64,000 nt of DNA from Pholis gunnellus (taxonomy: Eukaryota; Chordata; Actinopteri; Perciformes; Pholidae). The stretch spans positions 4,058,732-4,122,731 of the forward strand of contig OU342812.1 of NCBI GenBank assembly GCA_910591455.2, in the 5' to 3' direction. The translations under genes and the position numbers were made by a program. Within the stretch, counting starts at the first letter, position 1; every line of letters begins with the position of its first letter. Positions 48,565 to 61,060 of this stretch are shown here, in pieces. The notes below the pieces were generated by a model that did no database searches, was not told the origin of the DNA, and saw nothing but the letters and a program-made list of their open reading frames with translations.

Positions 48565-49338
48565 CTGTGTGCAATGACACACACGGACGGGACTGTCAAC
48601 CTGAGTCCGTTATCGGACAACACTGACCGGCACTCAACGAACATTTCAACGGTTGGTTTTTGGGGGGTTTTCGTTTTTTTTTGTCCCTTTTAGACACCTC
48701 GCTTCACACAATTTCCCAACGTGCAGGACGACTCGTCAGTTTGTTATTTAACGCTATATAGCGCTTAAAAGTACGCTTGTTGCTCAACTTATCTTTCGTA
48801 ACGGTCGCTATATTTCATCTCCCGTGACGTCATCGTAGCGCGTTCACATGCGGGTGTTTTGCTGCAGTAGCTATTTAAATTTTAAATTTTTTTTTTTACA
48901 ATTTTGTAGAATATTGTATTGATCTACAACAGGTTTGTATCAATGCTGTTTATAGTAGGAAATAAATAGGTAAAACATGTATTTATTTATATCTGGAAAT
49001 GTATTTATTAACTTTGCTATAGCTTGTTATGCACTCTGGTGAATTAAAGTTGTGAGTAGCTTTTTCTCCAGTTAATTCTTCAAACTTTACTTTACTTTAC
49101 AAAGATGTTTCCATATTAATCTTGTCTCTTATGATATTAACCAGTTTCAACCTACTGCAAGTTTTAATAAACCTTCAGCAGCGTTTAGTTCAGTCTCCAC
49201 TGGCTAATGCAATCTGATGGGCTAAATACATTGGACATCCGCAGCCTCATTACATCTGATGCCTGGTATGCTTCACAGAGGAGCAATTCCTTTTCTTTTT
49301 TCCCGCAACCTATTATCCGTGTCCTGGACACAGACAGA
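48565..49338 (+). other. tmcc1: Start of tmcc1 intron 1
   Basis: T-rich and AT-rich intronic sequence. No further feature is seen. Confidence 0.6.
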
Positions 49339-49350
49339 GACACACACACA

Positions 49351-49388
<38 letters not shown>

Positions 49389-49400
49389 CACACACACACC
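49339..49400 (+). repeat. Interrupted (CA)n microsatellite
   Basis: About 60 bp of CA with single TA and TCT interruptions. Confidence 0.93.
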
Positions 49401-49487
49401 GGCAGGAGACAGAGAGTATAATGTGCCAAGAAAAGCATGTAGAGGCTCACGGTTTTCATCTCACTCTTTCTTCTTCTTTCCTTGTAG

Positions 49488-49568
49488 ACCTGTGGGCCTG
49501 ATGAAGCAGGTTGTCGTCTCCTCTGCAATGAAGGAAATCCACTCCAGCGTCGTGACTATGGACTGAAG
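49488..49568 (+). other. tmcc1: Possible untranslated tmcc1 exon 2
   Basis: A strong polypyrimidine tract and acceptor (cttcttctttccttgtag) precede 49488. A plausible donor (ctgaag/GTTTGC) follows 49568. The 81-bp segment contains a 21-codon open frame ending just before the donor, so it would act as leader sequence with a small upstream ORF. It could equally be a chance pair of splice sites. Confidence 0.35.
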
Positions 49569-51664
49569 GTTTGCTTTTCACCCAGTTGCTCATCTATTCT
49601 GAGTGTTTCCATCTCCGGTTAGACCATAATTCAATATGATAATGTACCGTTTTTCAGCGCAATCGTATCGTGATACACGATTACGTTGTGTAAATTGATA
49701 ATAACAAGCACATACTAACTTAGATATCTCATAAAAGTCTTAAATATCAATCTTTTAAACAGATTACTCCGTATTTGTGTGCATGCGTGTAGACATAGTT
49801 AGAATATAGCTTGAAATATTTCTTTATTTTGTCTTTTAAAATTCCACTTTAAACTGTAGTGTTCATTTTACACTACAATAATAAGTACTTTTTTATTTGT
49901 CAGCTATTGAATTCACACAGAAGTATACAAAAATAGGCTTTATTTATTGAACTACCAGAAAACATGCTATATCCTGATATATATCGTTTTTGAGATATGA
50001 CATGAATTACATCGGGATGGAGGATTTTGGCCGTATCATACCAGCACTAACTCTGGCTATTTTTGGTAACCTGGTGGTTTTGACACTGCACTGCATGTAC
50101 AGTATATATATATATATATTTATTTATATATACATATAGAGTGTTAAAGTGTCCGGTATGACATGATATATCCCACTATCTTCAGCATACTCTGCTAAGT
50201 GACTGAGAGCTTGGCTGCTCCTTCAGGGCTTTGCTAACGCAGCCATTCATGTCTCGCTCCGACAGTCAGACCACCACGATGACGCTTCCCTCCTCCTCCT
50301 CCTCCTCCTCCTCCTCCTCCTCCTCCTCCTCCTCCTCCTCCCGCTGCACTCACGTTATGCCTTCCCGGTTGTGAGCTGAGCTGAGAATTGAGAATCTTTG
50401 TACGGGTGCAGTGTGTGTGTGTGTGGGTGTGTGTTTGCGTGTGCGGTGCTTACAAAACAGAACTCAGTGGTCCCTAAAGATGGAGTTGCCTCCTCCTCTG
50501 ACTTGTGATCAGCTTCATGTAACACTTCGGCATCGGACCTGGTGAAGATATGCTTATCCTAGATCAGATCACAAGATTAACGCAGCTCTCTGTGTGTGTG
50601 TGCGTGTGTGTGCGCGTGTGTGTGTGTGCGTGTGTGTGCGTGCGCCTGACTGTCATGTCACAGGGGCTGATTAATTGGCTGCATGTAGAGGGGAGCTGGA
50701 ATTTCTCACAACAGAGCTGCATACTGACACTGGATTAGAAAGATGACCTGAAGTAGATTGTAGTTGAAGGTATACATGTGATGTTTTCATGTGTTAACCA
50801 AATTGGTAGAGACTTCTATTGTAAAGACTTTAGATGTTTTGATGGGTACGAGAGACAAAAAGTAAAGAAAGACATGTTTATCTATTTGGCAATTTAGAGT
50901 TTGGTTGCGATAGATAACACAGTGAGACTGTTAAGTGAAATATCGTGCATTACGTTCAGCATGACAGAAGTATTGTTTTTACTGCATTAACAGATTGTTT
51001 ATGAATTTGTAGTGTTTGGTTACATCTCCTTTGGGTGCTCCCATTTCATAGTTCAAAGAGGTTCGGTGAACTGGCCTCTAAATTGTCTGTGGATGTGAGC
51101 ATGAATGTCACTGTGTTTGTGGATTTGTCCGCCCACACTGTGACAGACCGTGTCCAGAACGTACCAGACTTCTCACACAATGTGTGCCATGCGAAGGCTT
51201 CAGCTCCCTGCACGCCTGAATAGCATGATAGAAGATGGGGGATTAGATGCTTTATTTGGTGTTACTGCTACAGAATATGTGACCACGTTTAATAATTCAG
51301 TAAGTAGAAGGAAACATTGAGGAGAAACAAACACATTTCTCTTGTTTTGTTCCTTGGTTGCTCCGCTCTGCTGCAGATTAAAAACATGATGTGTGTTGTA
51401 GCGAGAGACGTATACGGCAAAGACGTGAGCGGAGTTCTTGGCAGCGGTGCAGTACCTCCGGCGGTGTTTGCGACCGGGAAGCTGGTCGATGTTTCATGTC
51501 TTTGTTGCTGCACTACAGTCCTTCTGGTTGGTGAGCGCACCTGCACGGATGTGTGCGGCTCAGGAGGCACGCTGTGCACATCCAGGTCCGACCGGTGGCA
51601 TTGGCCACAGAACTAAAGGAAGCTGTGGGTGAAAAGGGGGTGAACATAAATAGCACTTATCAGC
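49569..51664 (+). other. tmcc1: tmcc1 intron with simple repeats
   Basis: It contains short TA and GT tracts (about 50104-50120, 50410-50437 and 50590-50640) and a (TCC)n tract at 50289-50341. No coding exon is supported. Confidence 0.6.
50289..50341 (+). repeat. (TCC)17-18 microsatellite
   Basis: A pure pyrimidine triplet tract of about 53 bp, the kind of sequence that can form triplex DNA. Confidence 0.95.
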
Positions 51665-51885
51665 TAAATGGTAGATGGCCTTGTATTTATAAGGCGCCTT
51701 TCTAGCCTTCAGAAAACTCAATTCACTACACTACATGTCAGCATTTACCCGTTCACACACACGCACACACACTGATTTCACAGCCTTTTTTGGGTTCGGT
51801 ATCTTGCCCAAGGACATTTCGACATGCAGACAGGAGGAGCTGGATCTCCCGATTAGTGGACTAATTCAGATTCAGTTTCTCCTTC
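51665..51885 (+). repeat. Interspersed fish repeat ('taaatggtagatggccttgt' family)
   Basis: The run of words 'ctaaatggtagatggccttg', 'tatttataaggcgcctttct', 'actacatgtcagcatttacc', 'cgttcacacacacgcacaca', 'gggttcggtatcttgcccaa' and 'ggacatttcgacatgcagac' matches a very common fish repeat that I recognise. No coding capacity is seen. Confidence 0.7.
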
Positions 51886-53759
51886 AGTTCTGTTGGAGTT
51901 CAAACAGTCTCAGCATCATTCAGGCAGAACTGACTTGGCTCTGTTCTCTCCACTAAAGGTCAGCCGTGGCTAAAGAGGAAGTGTTGTATCTCAGAGAGGA
52001 AACACACTTTTTCCCTCTCCCTCTCTCTTTCCCTCTCTCTCACCTCGTCCCTCTTCCAGCAGGGCTTTACTGTGAGGTGTCACAGTGCAGCTTAATGCCA
52101 CAGCCGGAAATCATTCTTTATCTCTGCTGCAATCAGAGTTGTTTTCAAACCAATGCCATTAAAAAACATTTACTAGTAAGAAGCCGTACCATCCTACGTA
52201 TCTTGTAACTGTGGACAGAGTGTGCTCGTTCTTTCCAGCAGGACTTCCAGAATGAAGGTGACATTCCTTTATGAGAGCTGTGGTTTCTCGTGGCAGCGCG
52301 CTGCCTGCTCCTCTCTTATCCCTCCATGTTTGAAGACAGAGGCAGAAAAGAAGCAGGGGTCACACAGCGTCTCAAGAGTTTGCACCAGAAAATAGGACTG
52401 AGGTCCATTTTAGACTTTGCCTTTTGCATTAAACTGCATCATTTCGATCAGTCCTTTGTTTCAGTTTGTTTACATCTTCCTATCTCTTGTTGGCGGGCTT
52501 TAGATGAAGTTTGAAACTCATGATTATTAATACCTTCTTTCAACTTGAATCCTCTCCCAGAGCGTATAGACTTGACATCGTTGACCCACAGCCTTCGCGT
52601 TGAGCCTGATGTCTCGCTCATAGTAAGAGCTTCAAGACCTGAGGTTGGATGTGCTGATCCCCGCTAACCCCCCCAGTGGGCTGCAGAGGTGTCTGGTTAC
52701 CTGAGCTCAGAGATCTGACTGAAGAGTTATTTAAATAGGTGACGATGCGGATGATTTATATCTGACTGCGTAAAAGTTGTTCTCACCTGCCGGCTCAGCA
52801 AAGAGCCAGATGCCCCCTGGCCTGATAACCTGACCGAGTTCTCTTCTGTGTTGTGTTGATCCTTTCGTGCATTCCCCTTTTTCTCATTCCTTATGGTCGT
52901 GCTCCTTTAACACAATCTCTGGTTTGAGATTTCAGCCGGTGTGTAGGTGGTTTCCAGCCCGTTGACAGTTGATGATTCCTTGCCAGAGCTGGTGGAACCT
53001 GAGCTGTGTTGGCCCAGTCGGCCTGGCCACTGTTAAACACCTATCAGGTTAATAAGTGAGGCTTAAAATGCATCACATACGCTAATAACTTCCACTGGGA
53101 ACCCCCCTTTGAGGACATCTGTCTTACTAGTAAACAGCAAGGGAACGAGATCCTCACTACCAACTCTCTCTATCAGCTCAGACACATTAGAGCGGGACCA
53201 GGGTCAGTTCCATGCACATGGTGAATTATTCACCGGGACACTTGCTGTGGTGTTGAGCACAGATGCAGAGACGCGCCTTTAAACAAGGTTTAAACCTATA
53301 GCCCCAGCCGACCGTCAGTGATGTTTGACTTCACCGCGCTGCTTCATAGATTTGTTCTCTGTTCAAGCTGAACCTCAGAGATACAGCTTTGTGCATCCAT
53401 AATAGATCATCAACATAATATCTCCTCTGTGGAGATGAAAGTAAATATCTCTCTGTTGCTTTGGCTTTGCAGCTTCCCACCTCACAGTTTGGGTAGTTAG
53501 ATGACTCAGACTTTTTTCACACTCAATATATCACTTCTTGTTCCGTTTGTGTGTGTGTGTGTGTGTGAGCTTAGTATACCTGCACTATTAGTTGTTTTGT
53601 GATGAACATGTTGTGTTGGTTTTTCACAGCGTTGTGAGTGGGGGAGGTAATGAGAGGTGTAGTTACAGATGGTCTCCGGTTGCCTGAGAGATGAAATAAT
53701 GGCAGAAATATAAAGCCGGGTAAGGCAGGCTTCCACGTCCATAGTGGTCACATATATTC
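51886..53759 (+). other. tmcc1: tmcc1 intron, nothing coding supported
   Basis: Contains a short GT tract at about 53549-53567. Other sequence is ordinary intron. Confidence 0.55.
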
Positions 53760-53995
53760 AAGATTAAAGGAGCATTATACGACGTTCAGAGCAATCGTAT
53801 ATCAGCAAACAACTATTTGCTATGTAAAGATATAGTGGAGTAATGTCTCCCTCTGAGTGTTGTCATTTTTCAGCTTGTCCTTGTTTTGTTGACACAGCCT
53901 GGCCGGCCGTGTGTGCTTTTAGTGCACGTCTTCGTGGAATCGTAGCACCCACCCTCTGGTTCCCCCTCAGGTAAACACCGTAAGCTCTGTTATTA
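53760..53995 (+). repeat. Probable interspersed fish repeat
   Basis: It starts ttaaaggagcattatacgac, continues 'tatagtggagtaatgtctcc' and 'gacacagcctggccggccgt', and ends near 'tggttccccctcaggtaaac'. The opening resembles other fish foldback elements. There is no second copy in the window. Confidence 0.4.
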
Positions 53996-56139
53996 CATTT
54001 GCAGTAGTTTGCACTGTTAGCGCTGTTAGCACCGTTAGCTTTGAGGCACCTGGGTGAAGTTTGCCTTCAGCTCTTTCTGCCAGAAATCTCCCTCGGTTTA
54101 GGGACGAACCTACTTAGCTAGGTTTTGGAAAATATCATGATTTGGGTTAAATTAAACCCTTTCTTGCAGAAAGCCCTGATGGCTAACTTCTCCCATGTAC
54201 CACCGGCTCAGGCGTCTCCATGTTGAGAGCCTTTGAGGGGAAATGCTTCCAAAGTCATATGTTGTTCCTGTATGATTGTGTTCAGGTCAGTTTAACACAG
54301 ATACCAGGTGTGAATCGGTCCCCATCAATAGTCTTCTTGGCAGCCGTACAAGCAGGTAACATTTTTCACACGTCAACTTTTAAGTACACGTCTGTGGTGT
54401 CATTAAGAAAACACAGATATCTGGTTGTGTGTTTGCTGTGTGTGTAGGAGTAAATGATTGCGTGTGTTCTGGTTTGTCTTGTTCCTGGAAAGCTGAAGGC
54501 AACTCTGGCAGCGGGGCCTCCCTGTGGGTGTCATCTTGCACAATAGGGCGTTGTGGCCGCCTCTGTCAGGGAACTACCTGCCATTCACCTCCTCATTCAT
54601 TCAGACGCTCTCTGTGCCGAGCACCCGGACTGAACCCGATACGGCCAGGCGAAGCGCTCCGTGGACGGGATGCCTTTGATCCAGTCTGGCCTGTTTCACG
54701 CCCTCTGTGGCCCTCCGTCTCTCTCCTCTCACTCGCTCGCTCTCCCCATCTCATACAAAGAGTTGTGTCTCTTATCACACTCTTTGCAGTATGCTGAAGT
54801 CATCTCCTGCACTGTCAGAGCTGACACAACTGTGCTATTCTCTGCCCGCCTCCCCTACACGCACACACACACACACACACACTCATAAATACAATAACGA
54901 TTGTTCCTGCTTCCTGCCTATGCTGTCATTATGCAGCTGCTGAATGAGATATGGTCCGGTTTCCATCGGTCAAAGACAGCTCACACAAACACATAAACGT
55001 ATGTACACAGATGCACATTTCCACGCAAAATAATTCCGACAATCTCTCTCTTTCTCTTTCCTTTTTCTGTCTTTGTCCGATATAAACACACTCACACACA
55101 TATTCGTGCATGCGCTCGCGCACAAGCGTCGCTGCCAGAACTCTCTGGCCTAATTCCGCTCTTATTGATGTGTGTCTGTCAGTGAAAGAGGCGCAGCACA
55201 AAGAGCAGCGATGGGCCTGTGTGTGGCTCCGAGCGAACAAAGAGGGGTCTATTCCACGCCGGCTCCCAGACTCCTCTGGAAACACTGCATGGGCTTGTTT
55301 AAGCTATGGCCATATTTTGAGTTAAGCTACTGTATGTTCAGCAATGAGCAACAACATGGACGCTTCAGTGGCAAAGAACACGGGCCAGATTCACCCCCAC
55401 TTGTGTTGATTAATGGCCAGTTTGTCAAGAGTAGAATTAAATAAAACAGTCCAAAAGAGCTAGTGATCAGGTCATTGTGCAGAACGGTAACTATGGTGGA
55501 AATCTGCATGAAAAGACATAAATGATCTCCCGTTGTGCTAGATTGCACATTATTTGCTTCATCACTTAGCTAGTTGAGCTGTCACTCTGGGGCTTAATCT
55601 CCTTTTAAATAATCCCCTTTGGTTGTTGTCTTTGTTCAATAATGATAATGGATGTCATTTTAGAACATCTTAATCAATATAACCTTTCAGACTGAATGAA
55701 GCTGCAGTAGTTCTCTATCCACAGGGCTAAAGTGAACATTTCCTGTTAGCTGTGATGTTGTAATTTGTTGTTAAACACTTGCAGTTAACACTTATTATTT
55801 ATCACCATACTGAATCTTGGACCTATTCTATTAAAGACGGGCTCCAAACGATTTTGGGGGGGGTGGGAAGCATTTCACCTTCTCCCACCCTCCTCTTCCT
55901 CCTAAGGCACATGTAACAAACCATGCAATGTCCTCAAAAATGTTAAGCAAACTTTCCATTCTTGCCTCATCTCATAGCTGTAATGCCAAGTGCTTACGGT
56001 ATAGTGTTTGACACAACATCATAAATGTTACTTCTTCACATGCTGTTGATAATATTTGTTACTTTTTGAATGTTTTAAACAGAACTTCTTGCCATATCTT
56101 ACACGTTGCACCTTTTGATTCTCACATGCTTGTCACCAA
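53996..56139 (+). other. tmcc1: tmcc1 intron, nothing coding supported
   Basis: A short CA tract lies at about 54862-54880. A GC-richer block at 54480-54720 has no recognisable exon. Confidence 0.55.
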
Positions 56140-56425
56140 ATGACAAATTGTCAGCTTGAGATGTTTTGCCTCCGAGCCGGCGACAGCCGAGGCCGGAGGA
56201 TTTATGGTTTTGGGTTGTCTGTCCGAAAGTACGTCTGTAAGTCCGTCCATCTGGTCCATTCTCTGGAATATGATACCTCAGGAACGCCTGGAGGGTATTT
56301 CTTCACATTTGGCACAAACATCCACCTGTACTCAAAGATTACAAATTTGCTGGTCAATGGTCAAGATCACTCTGACCTCACGTTCGTCCCATACTCGAGA
56401 TATCTACAGAACGCCTTGAGCAAAT
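56140..56425 (+). repeat. Interspersed repeat ('ggtcaagatcactctgacct' family)
   Basis: The words 'acgcctggagggtatttctt', 'cacatttggcacaaacatcc', 'acctgtactcaaagatta' and 'ggtcaatggtcaagatcact' followed by 'ctgacctcacg' match a repeat that I know from many animal genomes. The open frames here belong to the repeat rather than to a gene. Confidence 0.6.
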
Positions 56426-57531
56426 AAAATGATGAGAAGATGACATTTTAGGCTTACACGGACGTAAACTACAACATGATGAGGCGGTAGTTCTAGCTGG
56501 TCCAGCCGGCCAGCGCCTGAGCTCTGCTGAGCTTTCACCGTCTCTCCAAAGACAATGGACGACTGGCAGCGCGCTGAATGGAATGAGGCACAAAGCTGAG
56601 GACGAGGACATATGTGTTGTGTGTGTGTGTGTGTGTATGTGTGTATTTATACGATGACATGTGTTGTGTGTGTGTGTGTGCATTTATACAAGGACATGTG
56701 TGAGGGAGACACAGCTCCAGAGAGGCCATTGTCCATGTGGTCGTCTGTAATTCACCTTTGACAGTATCGTGCCGTTTCTGAGAAACATGCTGACTCACTG
56801 AGGCTGCCCATCCCAGCTGTCACTGAAGCCTGATAATCGCTGACCACTGTTTCAGCGGCTTAAATACAGCAAAGTACATCCACACACTGGCATGTTTCTG
56901 AGGAGTGAAGGGAGAATGTCCCTAAGAGGATCACCAAAGTATCGCGTCTTTGTTTAATTTGACTTTTTTTTTTGGAGGTGAAAAAGATTTCTTGCTTTAA
57001 GTTAAAGTATTTTTTCTTAAATACAGAATACTACTAGCTGGTGCAGTCTTTCAGTATGTAGGCGCTTTGTCAGAGTCATATAATGTGCTGAACTGAAGTC
57101 ATTTGGGTCAGAACGGGACAGTCGTCATTCAGAGATCCATCTGGTGTTCTTTTACGTCATCACCATCATCAAGGTGGAACGAAAGGCCTTTGGCTAAATT
57201 AAACAAAGACTCAGGAACTCTCACGCGTACACAAACATCCCCACCAAGTCCGACAATAAACCGTTGTCCTCTAAAGGCTCCTCAAAGAGGATTTAGTTTG
57301 AATATAAAACCAGAGGCAATCAAGAAAACATCCAATCCAGTGCTGGGATCATCCTGTGGATGAAGGAGGGGATTTAGAGACACAGAGGGAGGGATGGGCC
57401 CCGGGGTCGGTGCAGGGCTTCAGCTCCAGGACAGGATTAACTAAGGTTTACCAGCGCCGAAACAACAGCACAGAGCTCCATCACAATCAATTACACTTCA
57501 CTGTGACTGGCACAAAATGCCACTAAGCATG

Positions 57532-57556
57532 CATAATCAAGTATACTTTGATTATG
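57532..57556. repeat. 25-bp AT-rich palindrome
   Basis: cataatcaa, gtatac, t, ttgattatg: two inverted TGATTAT-type half-sites around a GTATAC core with one extra T. Confidence 0.85.
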
Positions 57557-57669
57557 ATACACATGTATGCATGACTCTCCACCTTCTGTGATCACACGGG
57601 AAGTTCATATCGCAGTCATCGTGTGTTGTCTTTTAGTTTGTACTTATTCCTACGGGAAGGAAGGAAGGA

Positions 57670-57700
<31 letters not shown>

Positions 57701-58348
57701 TAACAAAAATTTGATTAAATCAAAAGTATAAAGAAATTGCTCACTCATGTTAAATAAGAATGTTTGCATTGCATTGCTCTCAATGGTAACATTGATTTTA
57801 GAGATATTTAGAGATGATCTAGTTGATCGTGAACAGAATTGTGTATTATAACTTCCTGTCATTATTTCATCATGATGAATGTATTTTTACTGAAGAAATT
57901 AATCAAATATGATCAGTCACTGCCCAGCTGTTCTCATTGAACCACCGGGTTAAAGCTGTGTTCTTAATATTCTGGAAGGTTGACTGCACAGTATCTTAAC
58001 TCATCTTATTGGTGCAACCAAATGAACACACTGCCTCTAAATTAAGCACATCAGTATCTGCTGGTCTGGATCTGCCTGTTGAGCAGAAAAGATTAAACCA
58101 GATCTGATTCAAGATCAGCTTGTGGAGGAAGTAAAAGCTGCCGTGCGAATGTGTTGATGTGCATGAATGTGCCTCTTCTTGGCAGTGACAGTGTCTCCGT
58201 TGTGATTAGCGATATGCTAACTGCGAGCACCTTCATACTCATTCTCCTTCTGATGCAGAAACCGAACAGCTGATTGCATTTATGGCGAACTTGAATGAAG
58301 CCTGACGTAGCTTCATTTGCATGGATAACGTTCTTGCAGTGATGAGAC

Positions 58349-58350
<2 letters not shown>

Positions 58351-58419
<69 letters not shown>
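58351..58419 (+). repeat. (GT)34 microsatellite
   Basis: About 69 bp of uninterrupted GT. Confidence 0.96.
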
Positions 58420-58423
<4 letters not shown>

Positions 58424-60448
58424 TGTCCAACTTTGTGTTCTTCTTCATGACCTGACAGCTGAAGGAATATAGTTTGAGTGTGTAGCTGTCCATCCACAGG
58501 GCTCCCAATGTTCCTGCCTCGCTTGTTTTGCTGCTCTCAATGGGAGCAGCTATTGATGCTGCAGGGAGGCTCAGTCTGCCTGTCTGTCTCCGTCTGTCTG
58601 TCTGTCTCTCTCTGAGGCGATCACTGTTCCACCAATAAGGTTCCTCCTTGAGGAAGACAGCCTGTATGTCATCAGGTGTCCACTCTGGTTTTGTCTCTAG
58701 CTTAGTCAGCAAGGTTGACACTGTTGGTGACAACGAAGGTTGTTTCTAGTGCATCTTGATCCCGCCACAGGAAGAGGAAGGGCTGCCTTTGGGGATACTA
58801 AATAAGCCCTGAAGGAACATGCACACTGAGTCGTATCACACAATACAGCACATGTTCTGTTCAGTATGCCCAGCGTGTTCACAGCTCACAGAAAAAAAAA
58901 AAAGACTATCGATTGCAAAACCGAATGATATGCCAGATTGTTTGAGTATCTTAAGGTCAGTGGAGACTGAAGAATGATCTTAAGAATGACAGTTTTTCTT
59001 TCTTTGGTCTCCTTCCATCCATCCACCTCCCTCTCAGGTAATCCAGAGTGAGTCACACTGACAGTTGGGCTGATGGTAAGTGGGATTTACTTCTTCTTCT
59101 GACGTGAGTCATTATTTCTCTTCCCCGCTCTCACCCCTCCAGTGTTCTCTGCATCCTTTCCTTTACTCTAGCAGCCTCTGGTGCCTTTCTGACTCCGCCT
59201 CCCTTCAGGCTGTTGTTTATTTTCTTACCCTTCATGTACCTGCTTATACTTTTGCATTAATTCATGCTTTGTGTTGTGATCCTGGAGTGAACCTGGATCC
59301 ATCTTCTTTTCCTTGTAATACTTTGTATTTGCTCGTGAAACGTTGGTCTGTTTGAATGTAGAATGATTCAAGGGCCTGGCACAGCTGTCACTGATGATGC
59401 AGTATTTATCCTATATTATTTTAAAATCACAATCGCATATTTATTTTGGTCAGTGTGCAAAATTCCTGGTGGCAATCAGTAGGGGTGGAGGTCCCCCGTA
59501 CTCTGTGCTAGAGTATTGCGCTGACGTCGTACGCAGACTCAATACGCAACAAGATTTAATGGATGCGAGCCAATCGACTAGATTACCAAGGCTAATATCG
59601 TTAACAATAAGGCCGCTCGCACAACCACAATGAATCCACACAGCACACTCGCCTCTCTCTAACCCGACACACAGACCTTGGCTCGACTCCTTCTCGTTGC
59701 CGTCCTAATCTCAAGAAGAAGAGAGGCGATGTCCCGCTTTAGTCCAGGTTCTCACGCATCGGATCAAATTTGTCCACCGGGGTCCGTGTAGGACCACAAA
59801 CAGAAGTGAAGACTGTCTGTCTTTTCGCTCAACCTGTTGGGTCTCAGGCTGACTGTGTCATATTTGTGGATCAATGTTTTGCAATTAGACTAATGAATAT
59901 TGCGGCACACAGTACGCTTTTAATGTTTTTAGTGCCAATTGCAAGTGTAAAATATTTTTTTAATTAGAGTCTCACGTGTCAAACAAGGTATTTTGCACAC
60001 TGATTTTGGTACCTGCAGATGAATGCTGTTTAGCCTGCAGACTGTTTAGTATGCATTCACACTTTCAACCATTTTATATTATATTTTAAAGAAGCAAATG
60101 TCACGAGTTAAAAGGAAAATGAGGGATTTGATGTCACTGGATCAAGGCAACATTCCAGCCGCTCATAATCCATCTCCTCTTTCTGTCTGTGCTAGACCAG
60201 CAGGCCTACTTGTTCCTGAATCAAAGATGCATGCTCCCAATTTGGATTCATCCCTCTGACCGCCACTGAGCCGATCCAACCCTCCACCAGACAGTCCCAT
60301 CTCCACTTCTGCTGTTCTCTACTGTTCTTTGCTGTTTTATAGTCCTCTCTGCTTCAGTCGTTGTCCTGGTCTGACCTTCTGCGTGTCTCACTGATAGAGA
60401 GGGATGTGTTCGCTGACCGTTTGATAGGACAATTCCTCCCTGCTATTC

Positions 60449-61060
60449 ATGCGAGGTCAGCAGGGACACATGCAGCAGGGCGATGACACTCATAGGGAGC
60501 CAGAGACCTCATCCCAGTCAGAGCAGCCCTCCTTCAGTAAGATGAGCCAAAACGCTAGGGAGAGAATAAGGGTTCTTGGCCAGGGACTGAAACAGCTGTT
60601 CCAGCAGCAGCGTAAACGCCTCTACCCCTTTCGCTCCACCATCCTCTCTTCGTCTTCCTCCTCCTCGTCTTCATCTGTAGTGTCGGCAGGTGGCCCCTCC
60701 CCCTCTGCCCCAGAGGAAGCCTTGGGGCCCTGCTGTCCCGACTCTGACCACCTCTCTGCTCCTGTGGTTCCCTCTGCAGCTGGCCGGGGCTCAGGCATCG
60801 CAGGCACGATGAGGCGTGGGACAAGCCTGCAGAGCCGGCGCAGCAAAGGGTCAGGATCTGGGAACGGAGACCGGGATCCTCTCCTGAGAGGTAGCCCCCA
60901 GGCCCCGCACCGCCGCTACACTCACGATCCGCAGCAGCACGTCAGCCGCCCGCGCTCCTCCTCCACCACTGACACCACGCCCAGCAGCCCCACACCCGGG
61001 TACACTGGAGGCGATGTGGTGCTGTCATCGGGGTACCAGTCCACGGAGGAGACGGACAGG
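60449..61060 (+). CDS. tmcc1: TMCC1, large first coding exon (long isoform)
   Basis: This is one long open segment of 204 codons ending exactly in phase 0 at a strong donor (gacagg/GTAAGT). A likely acceptor (ctctctgcttcag) at 60357 precedes it. Matches to the TMCC1 N-terminus, in order: SEQ..FSKMSQNARERI, VLGQGLKQLFQQQRKR, MRRGTSLQSRRSKG, a GSPQ motif and RPRSSSTTD. TMCC2 shares some of these, but the neighbouring trh supports tmcc1. A run of ten serines (about residues 68-77) is coded by TCT/TCC/TCG repeats and may be specific to this lineage. TMCC proteins are ER membrane proteins with C-terminal coiled coils and two membrane segments; TMCC1 marks ER-endosome contact sites where endosomes divide. 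Those parts are off the right edge. The start at 60449 is the first in-frame ATG; ATGs at 60470 and 60542 are alternatives. Confidence 0.87.

Larger units (their letters stand above)
56426..60357 (+). other. tmcc1: tmcc1 intron up to the first coding exon
   Basis: It includes a tandem pair of (GT)n plus atttatac words (56610-56700), a GGAA/GA tract (57656-57696), an AT-rich palindrome (57532-57556) and a long GT tract (58351-58419). A 38-bp segment at 59038-59075 has a fine acceptor (cacctccctctcag) and donor (gatg/GTAAGT) and could be a small untranslated exon. No protein-coding exon is supported. Confidence 0.5.

Noticed and set aside
56140..56427. Two overlapping plus-strand frames of 87-95 codons
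   Set aside because: The nucleotide sequence matches a widespread interspersed repeat, so the frames are incidental.
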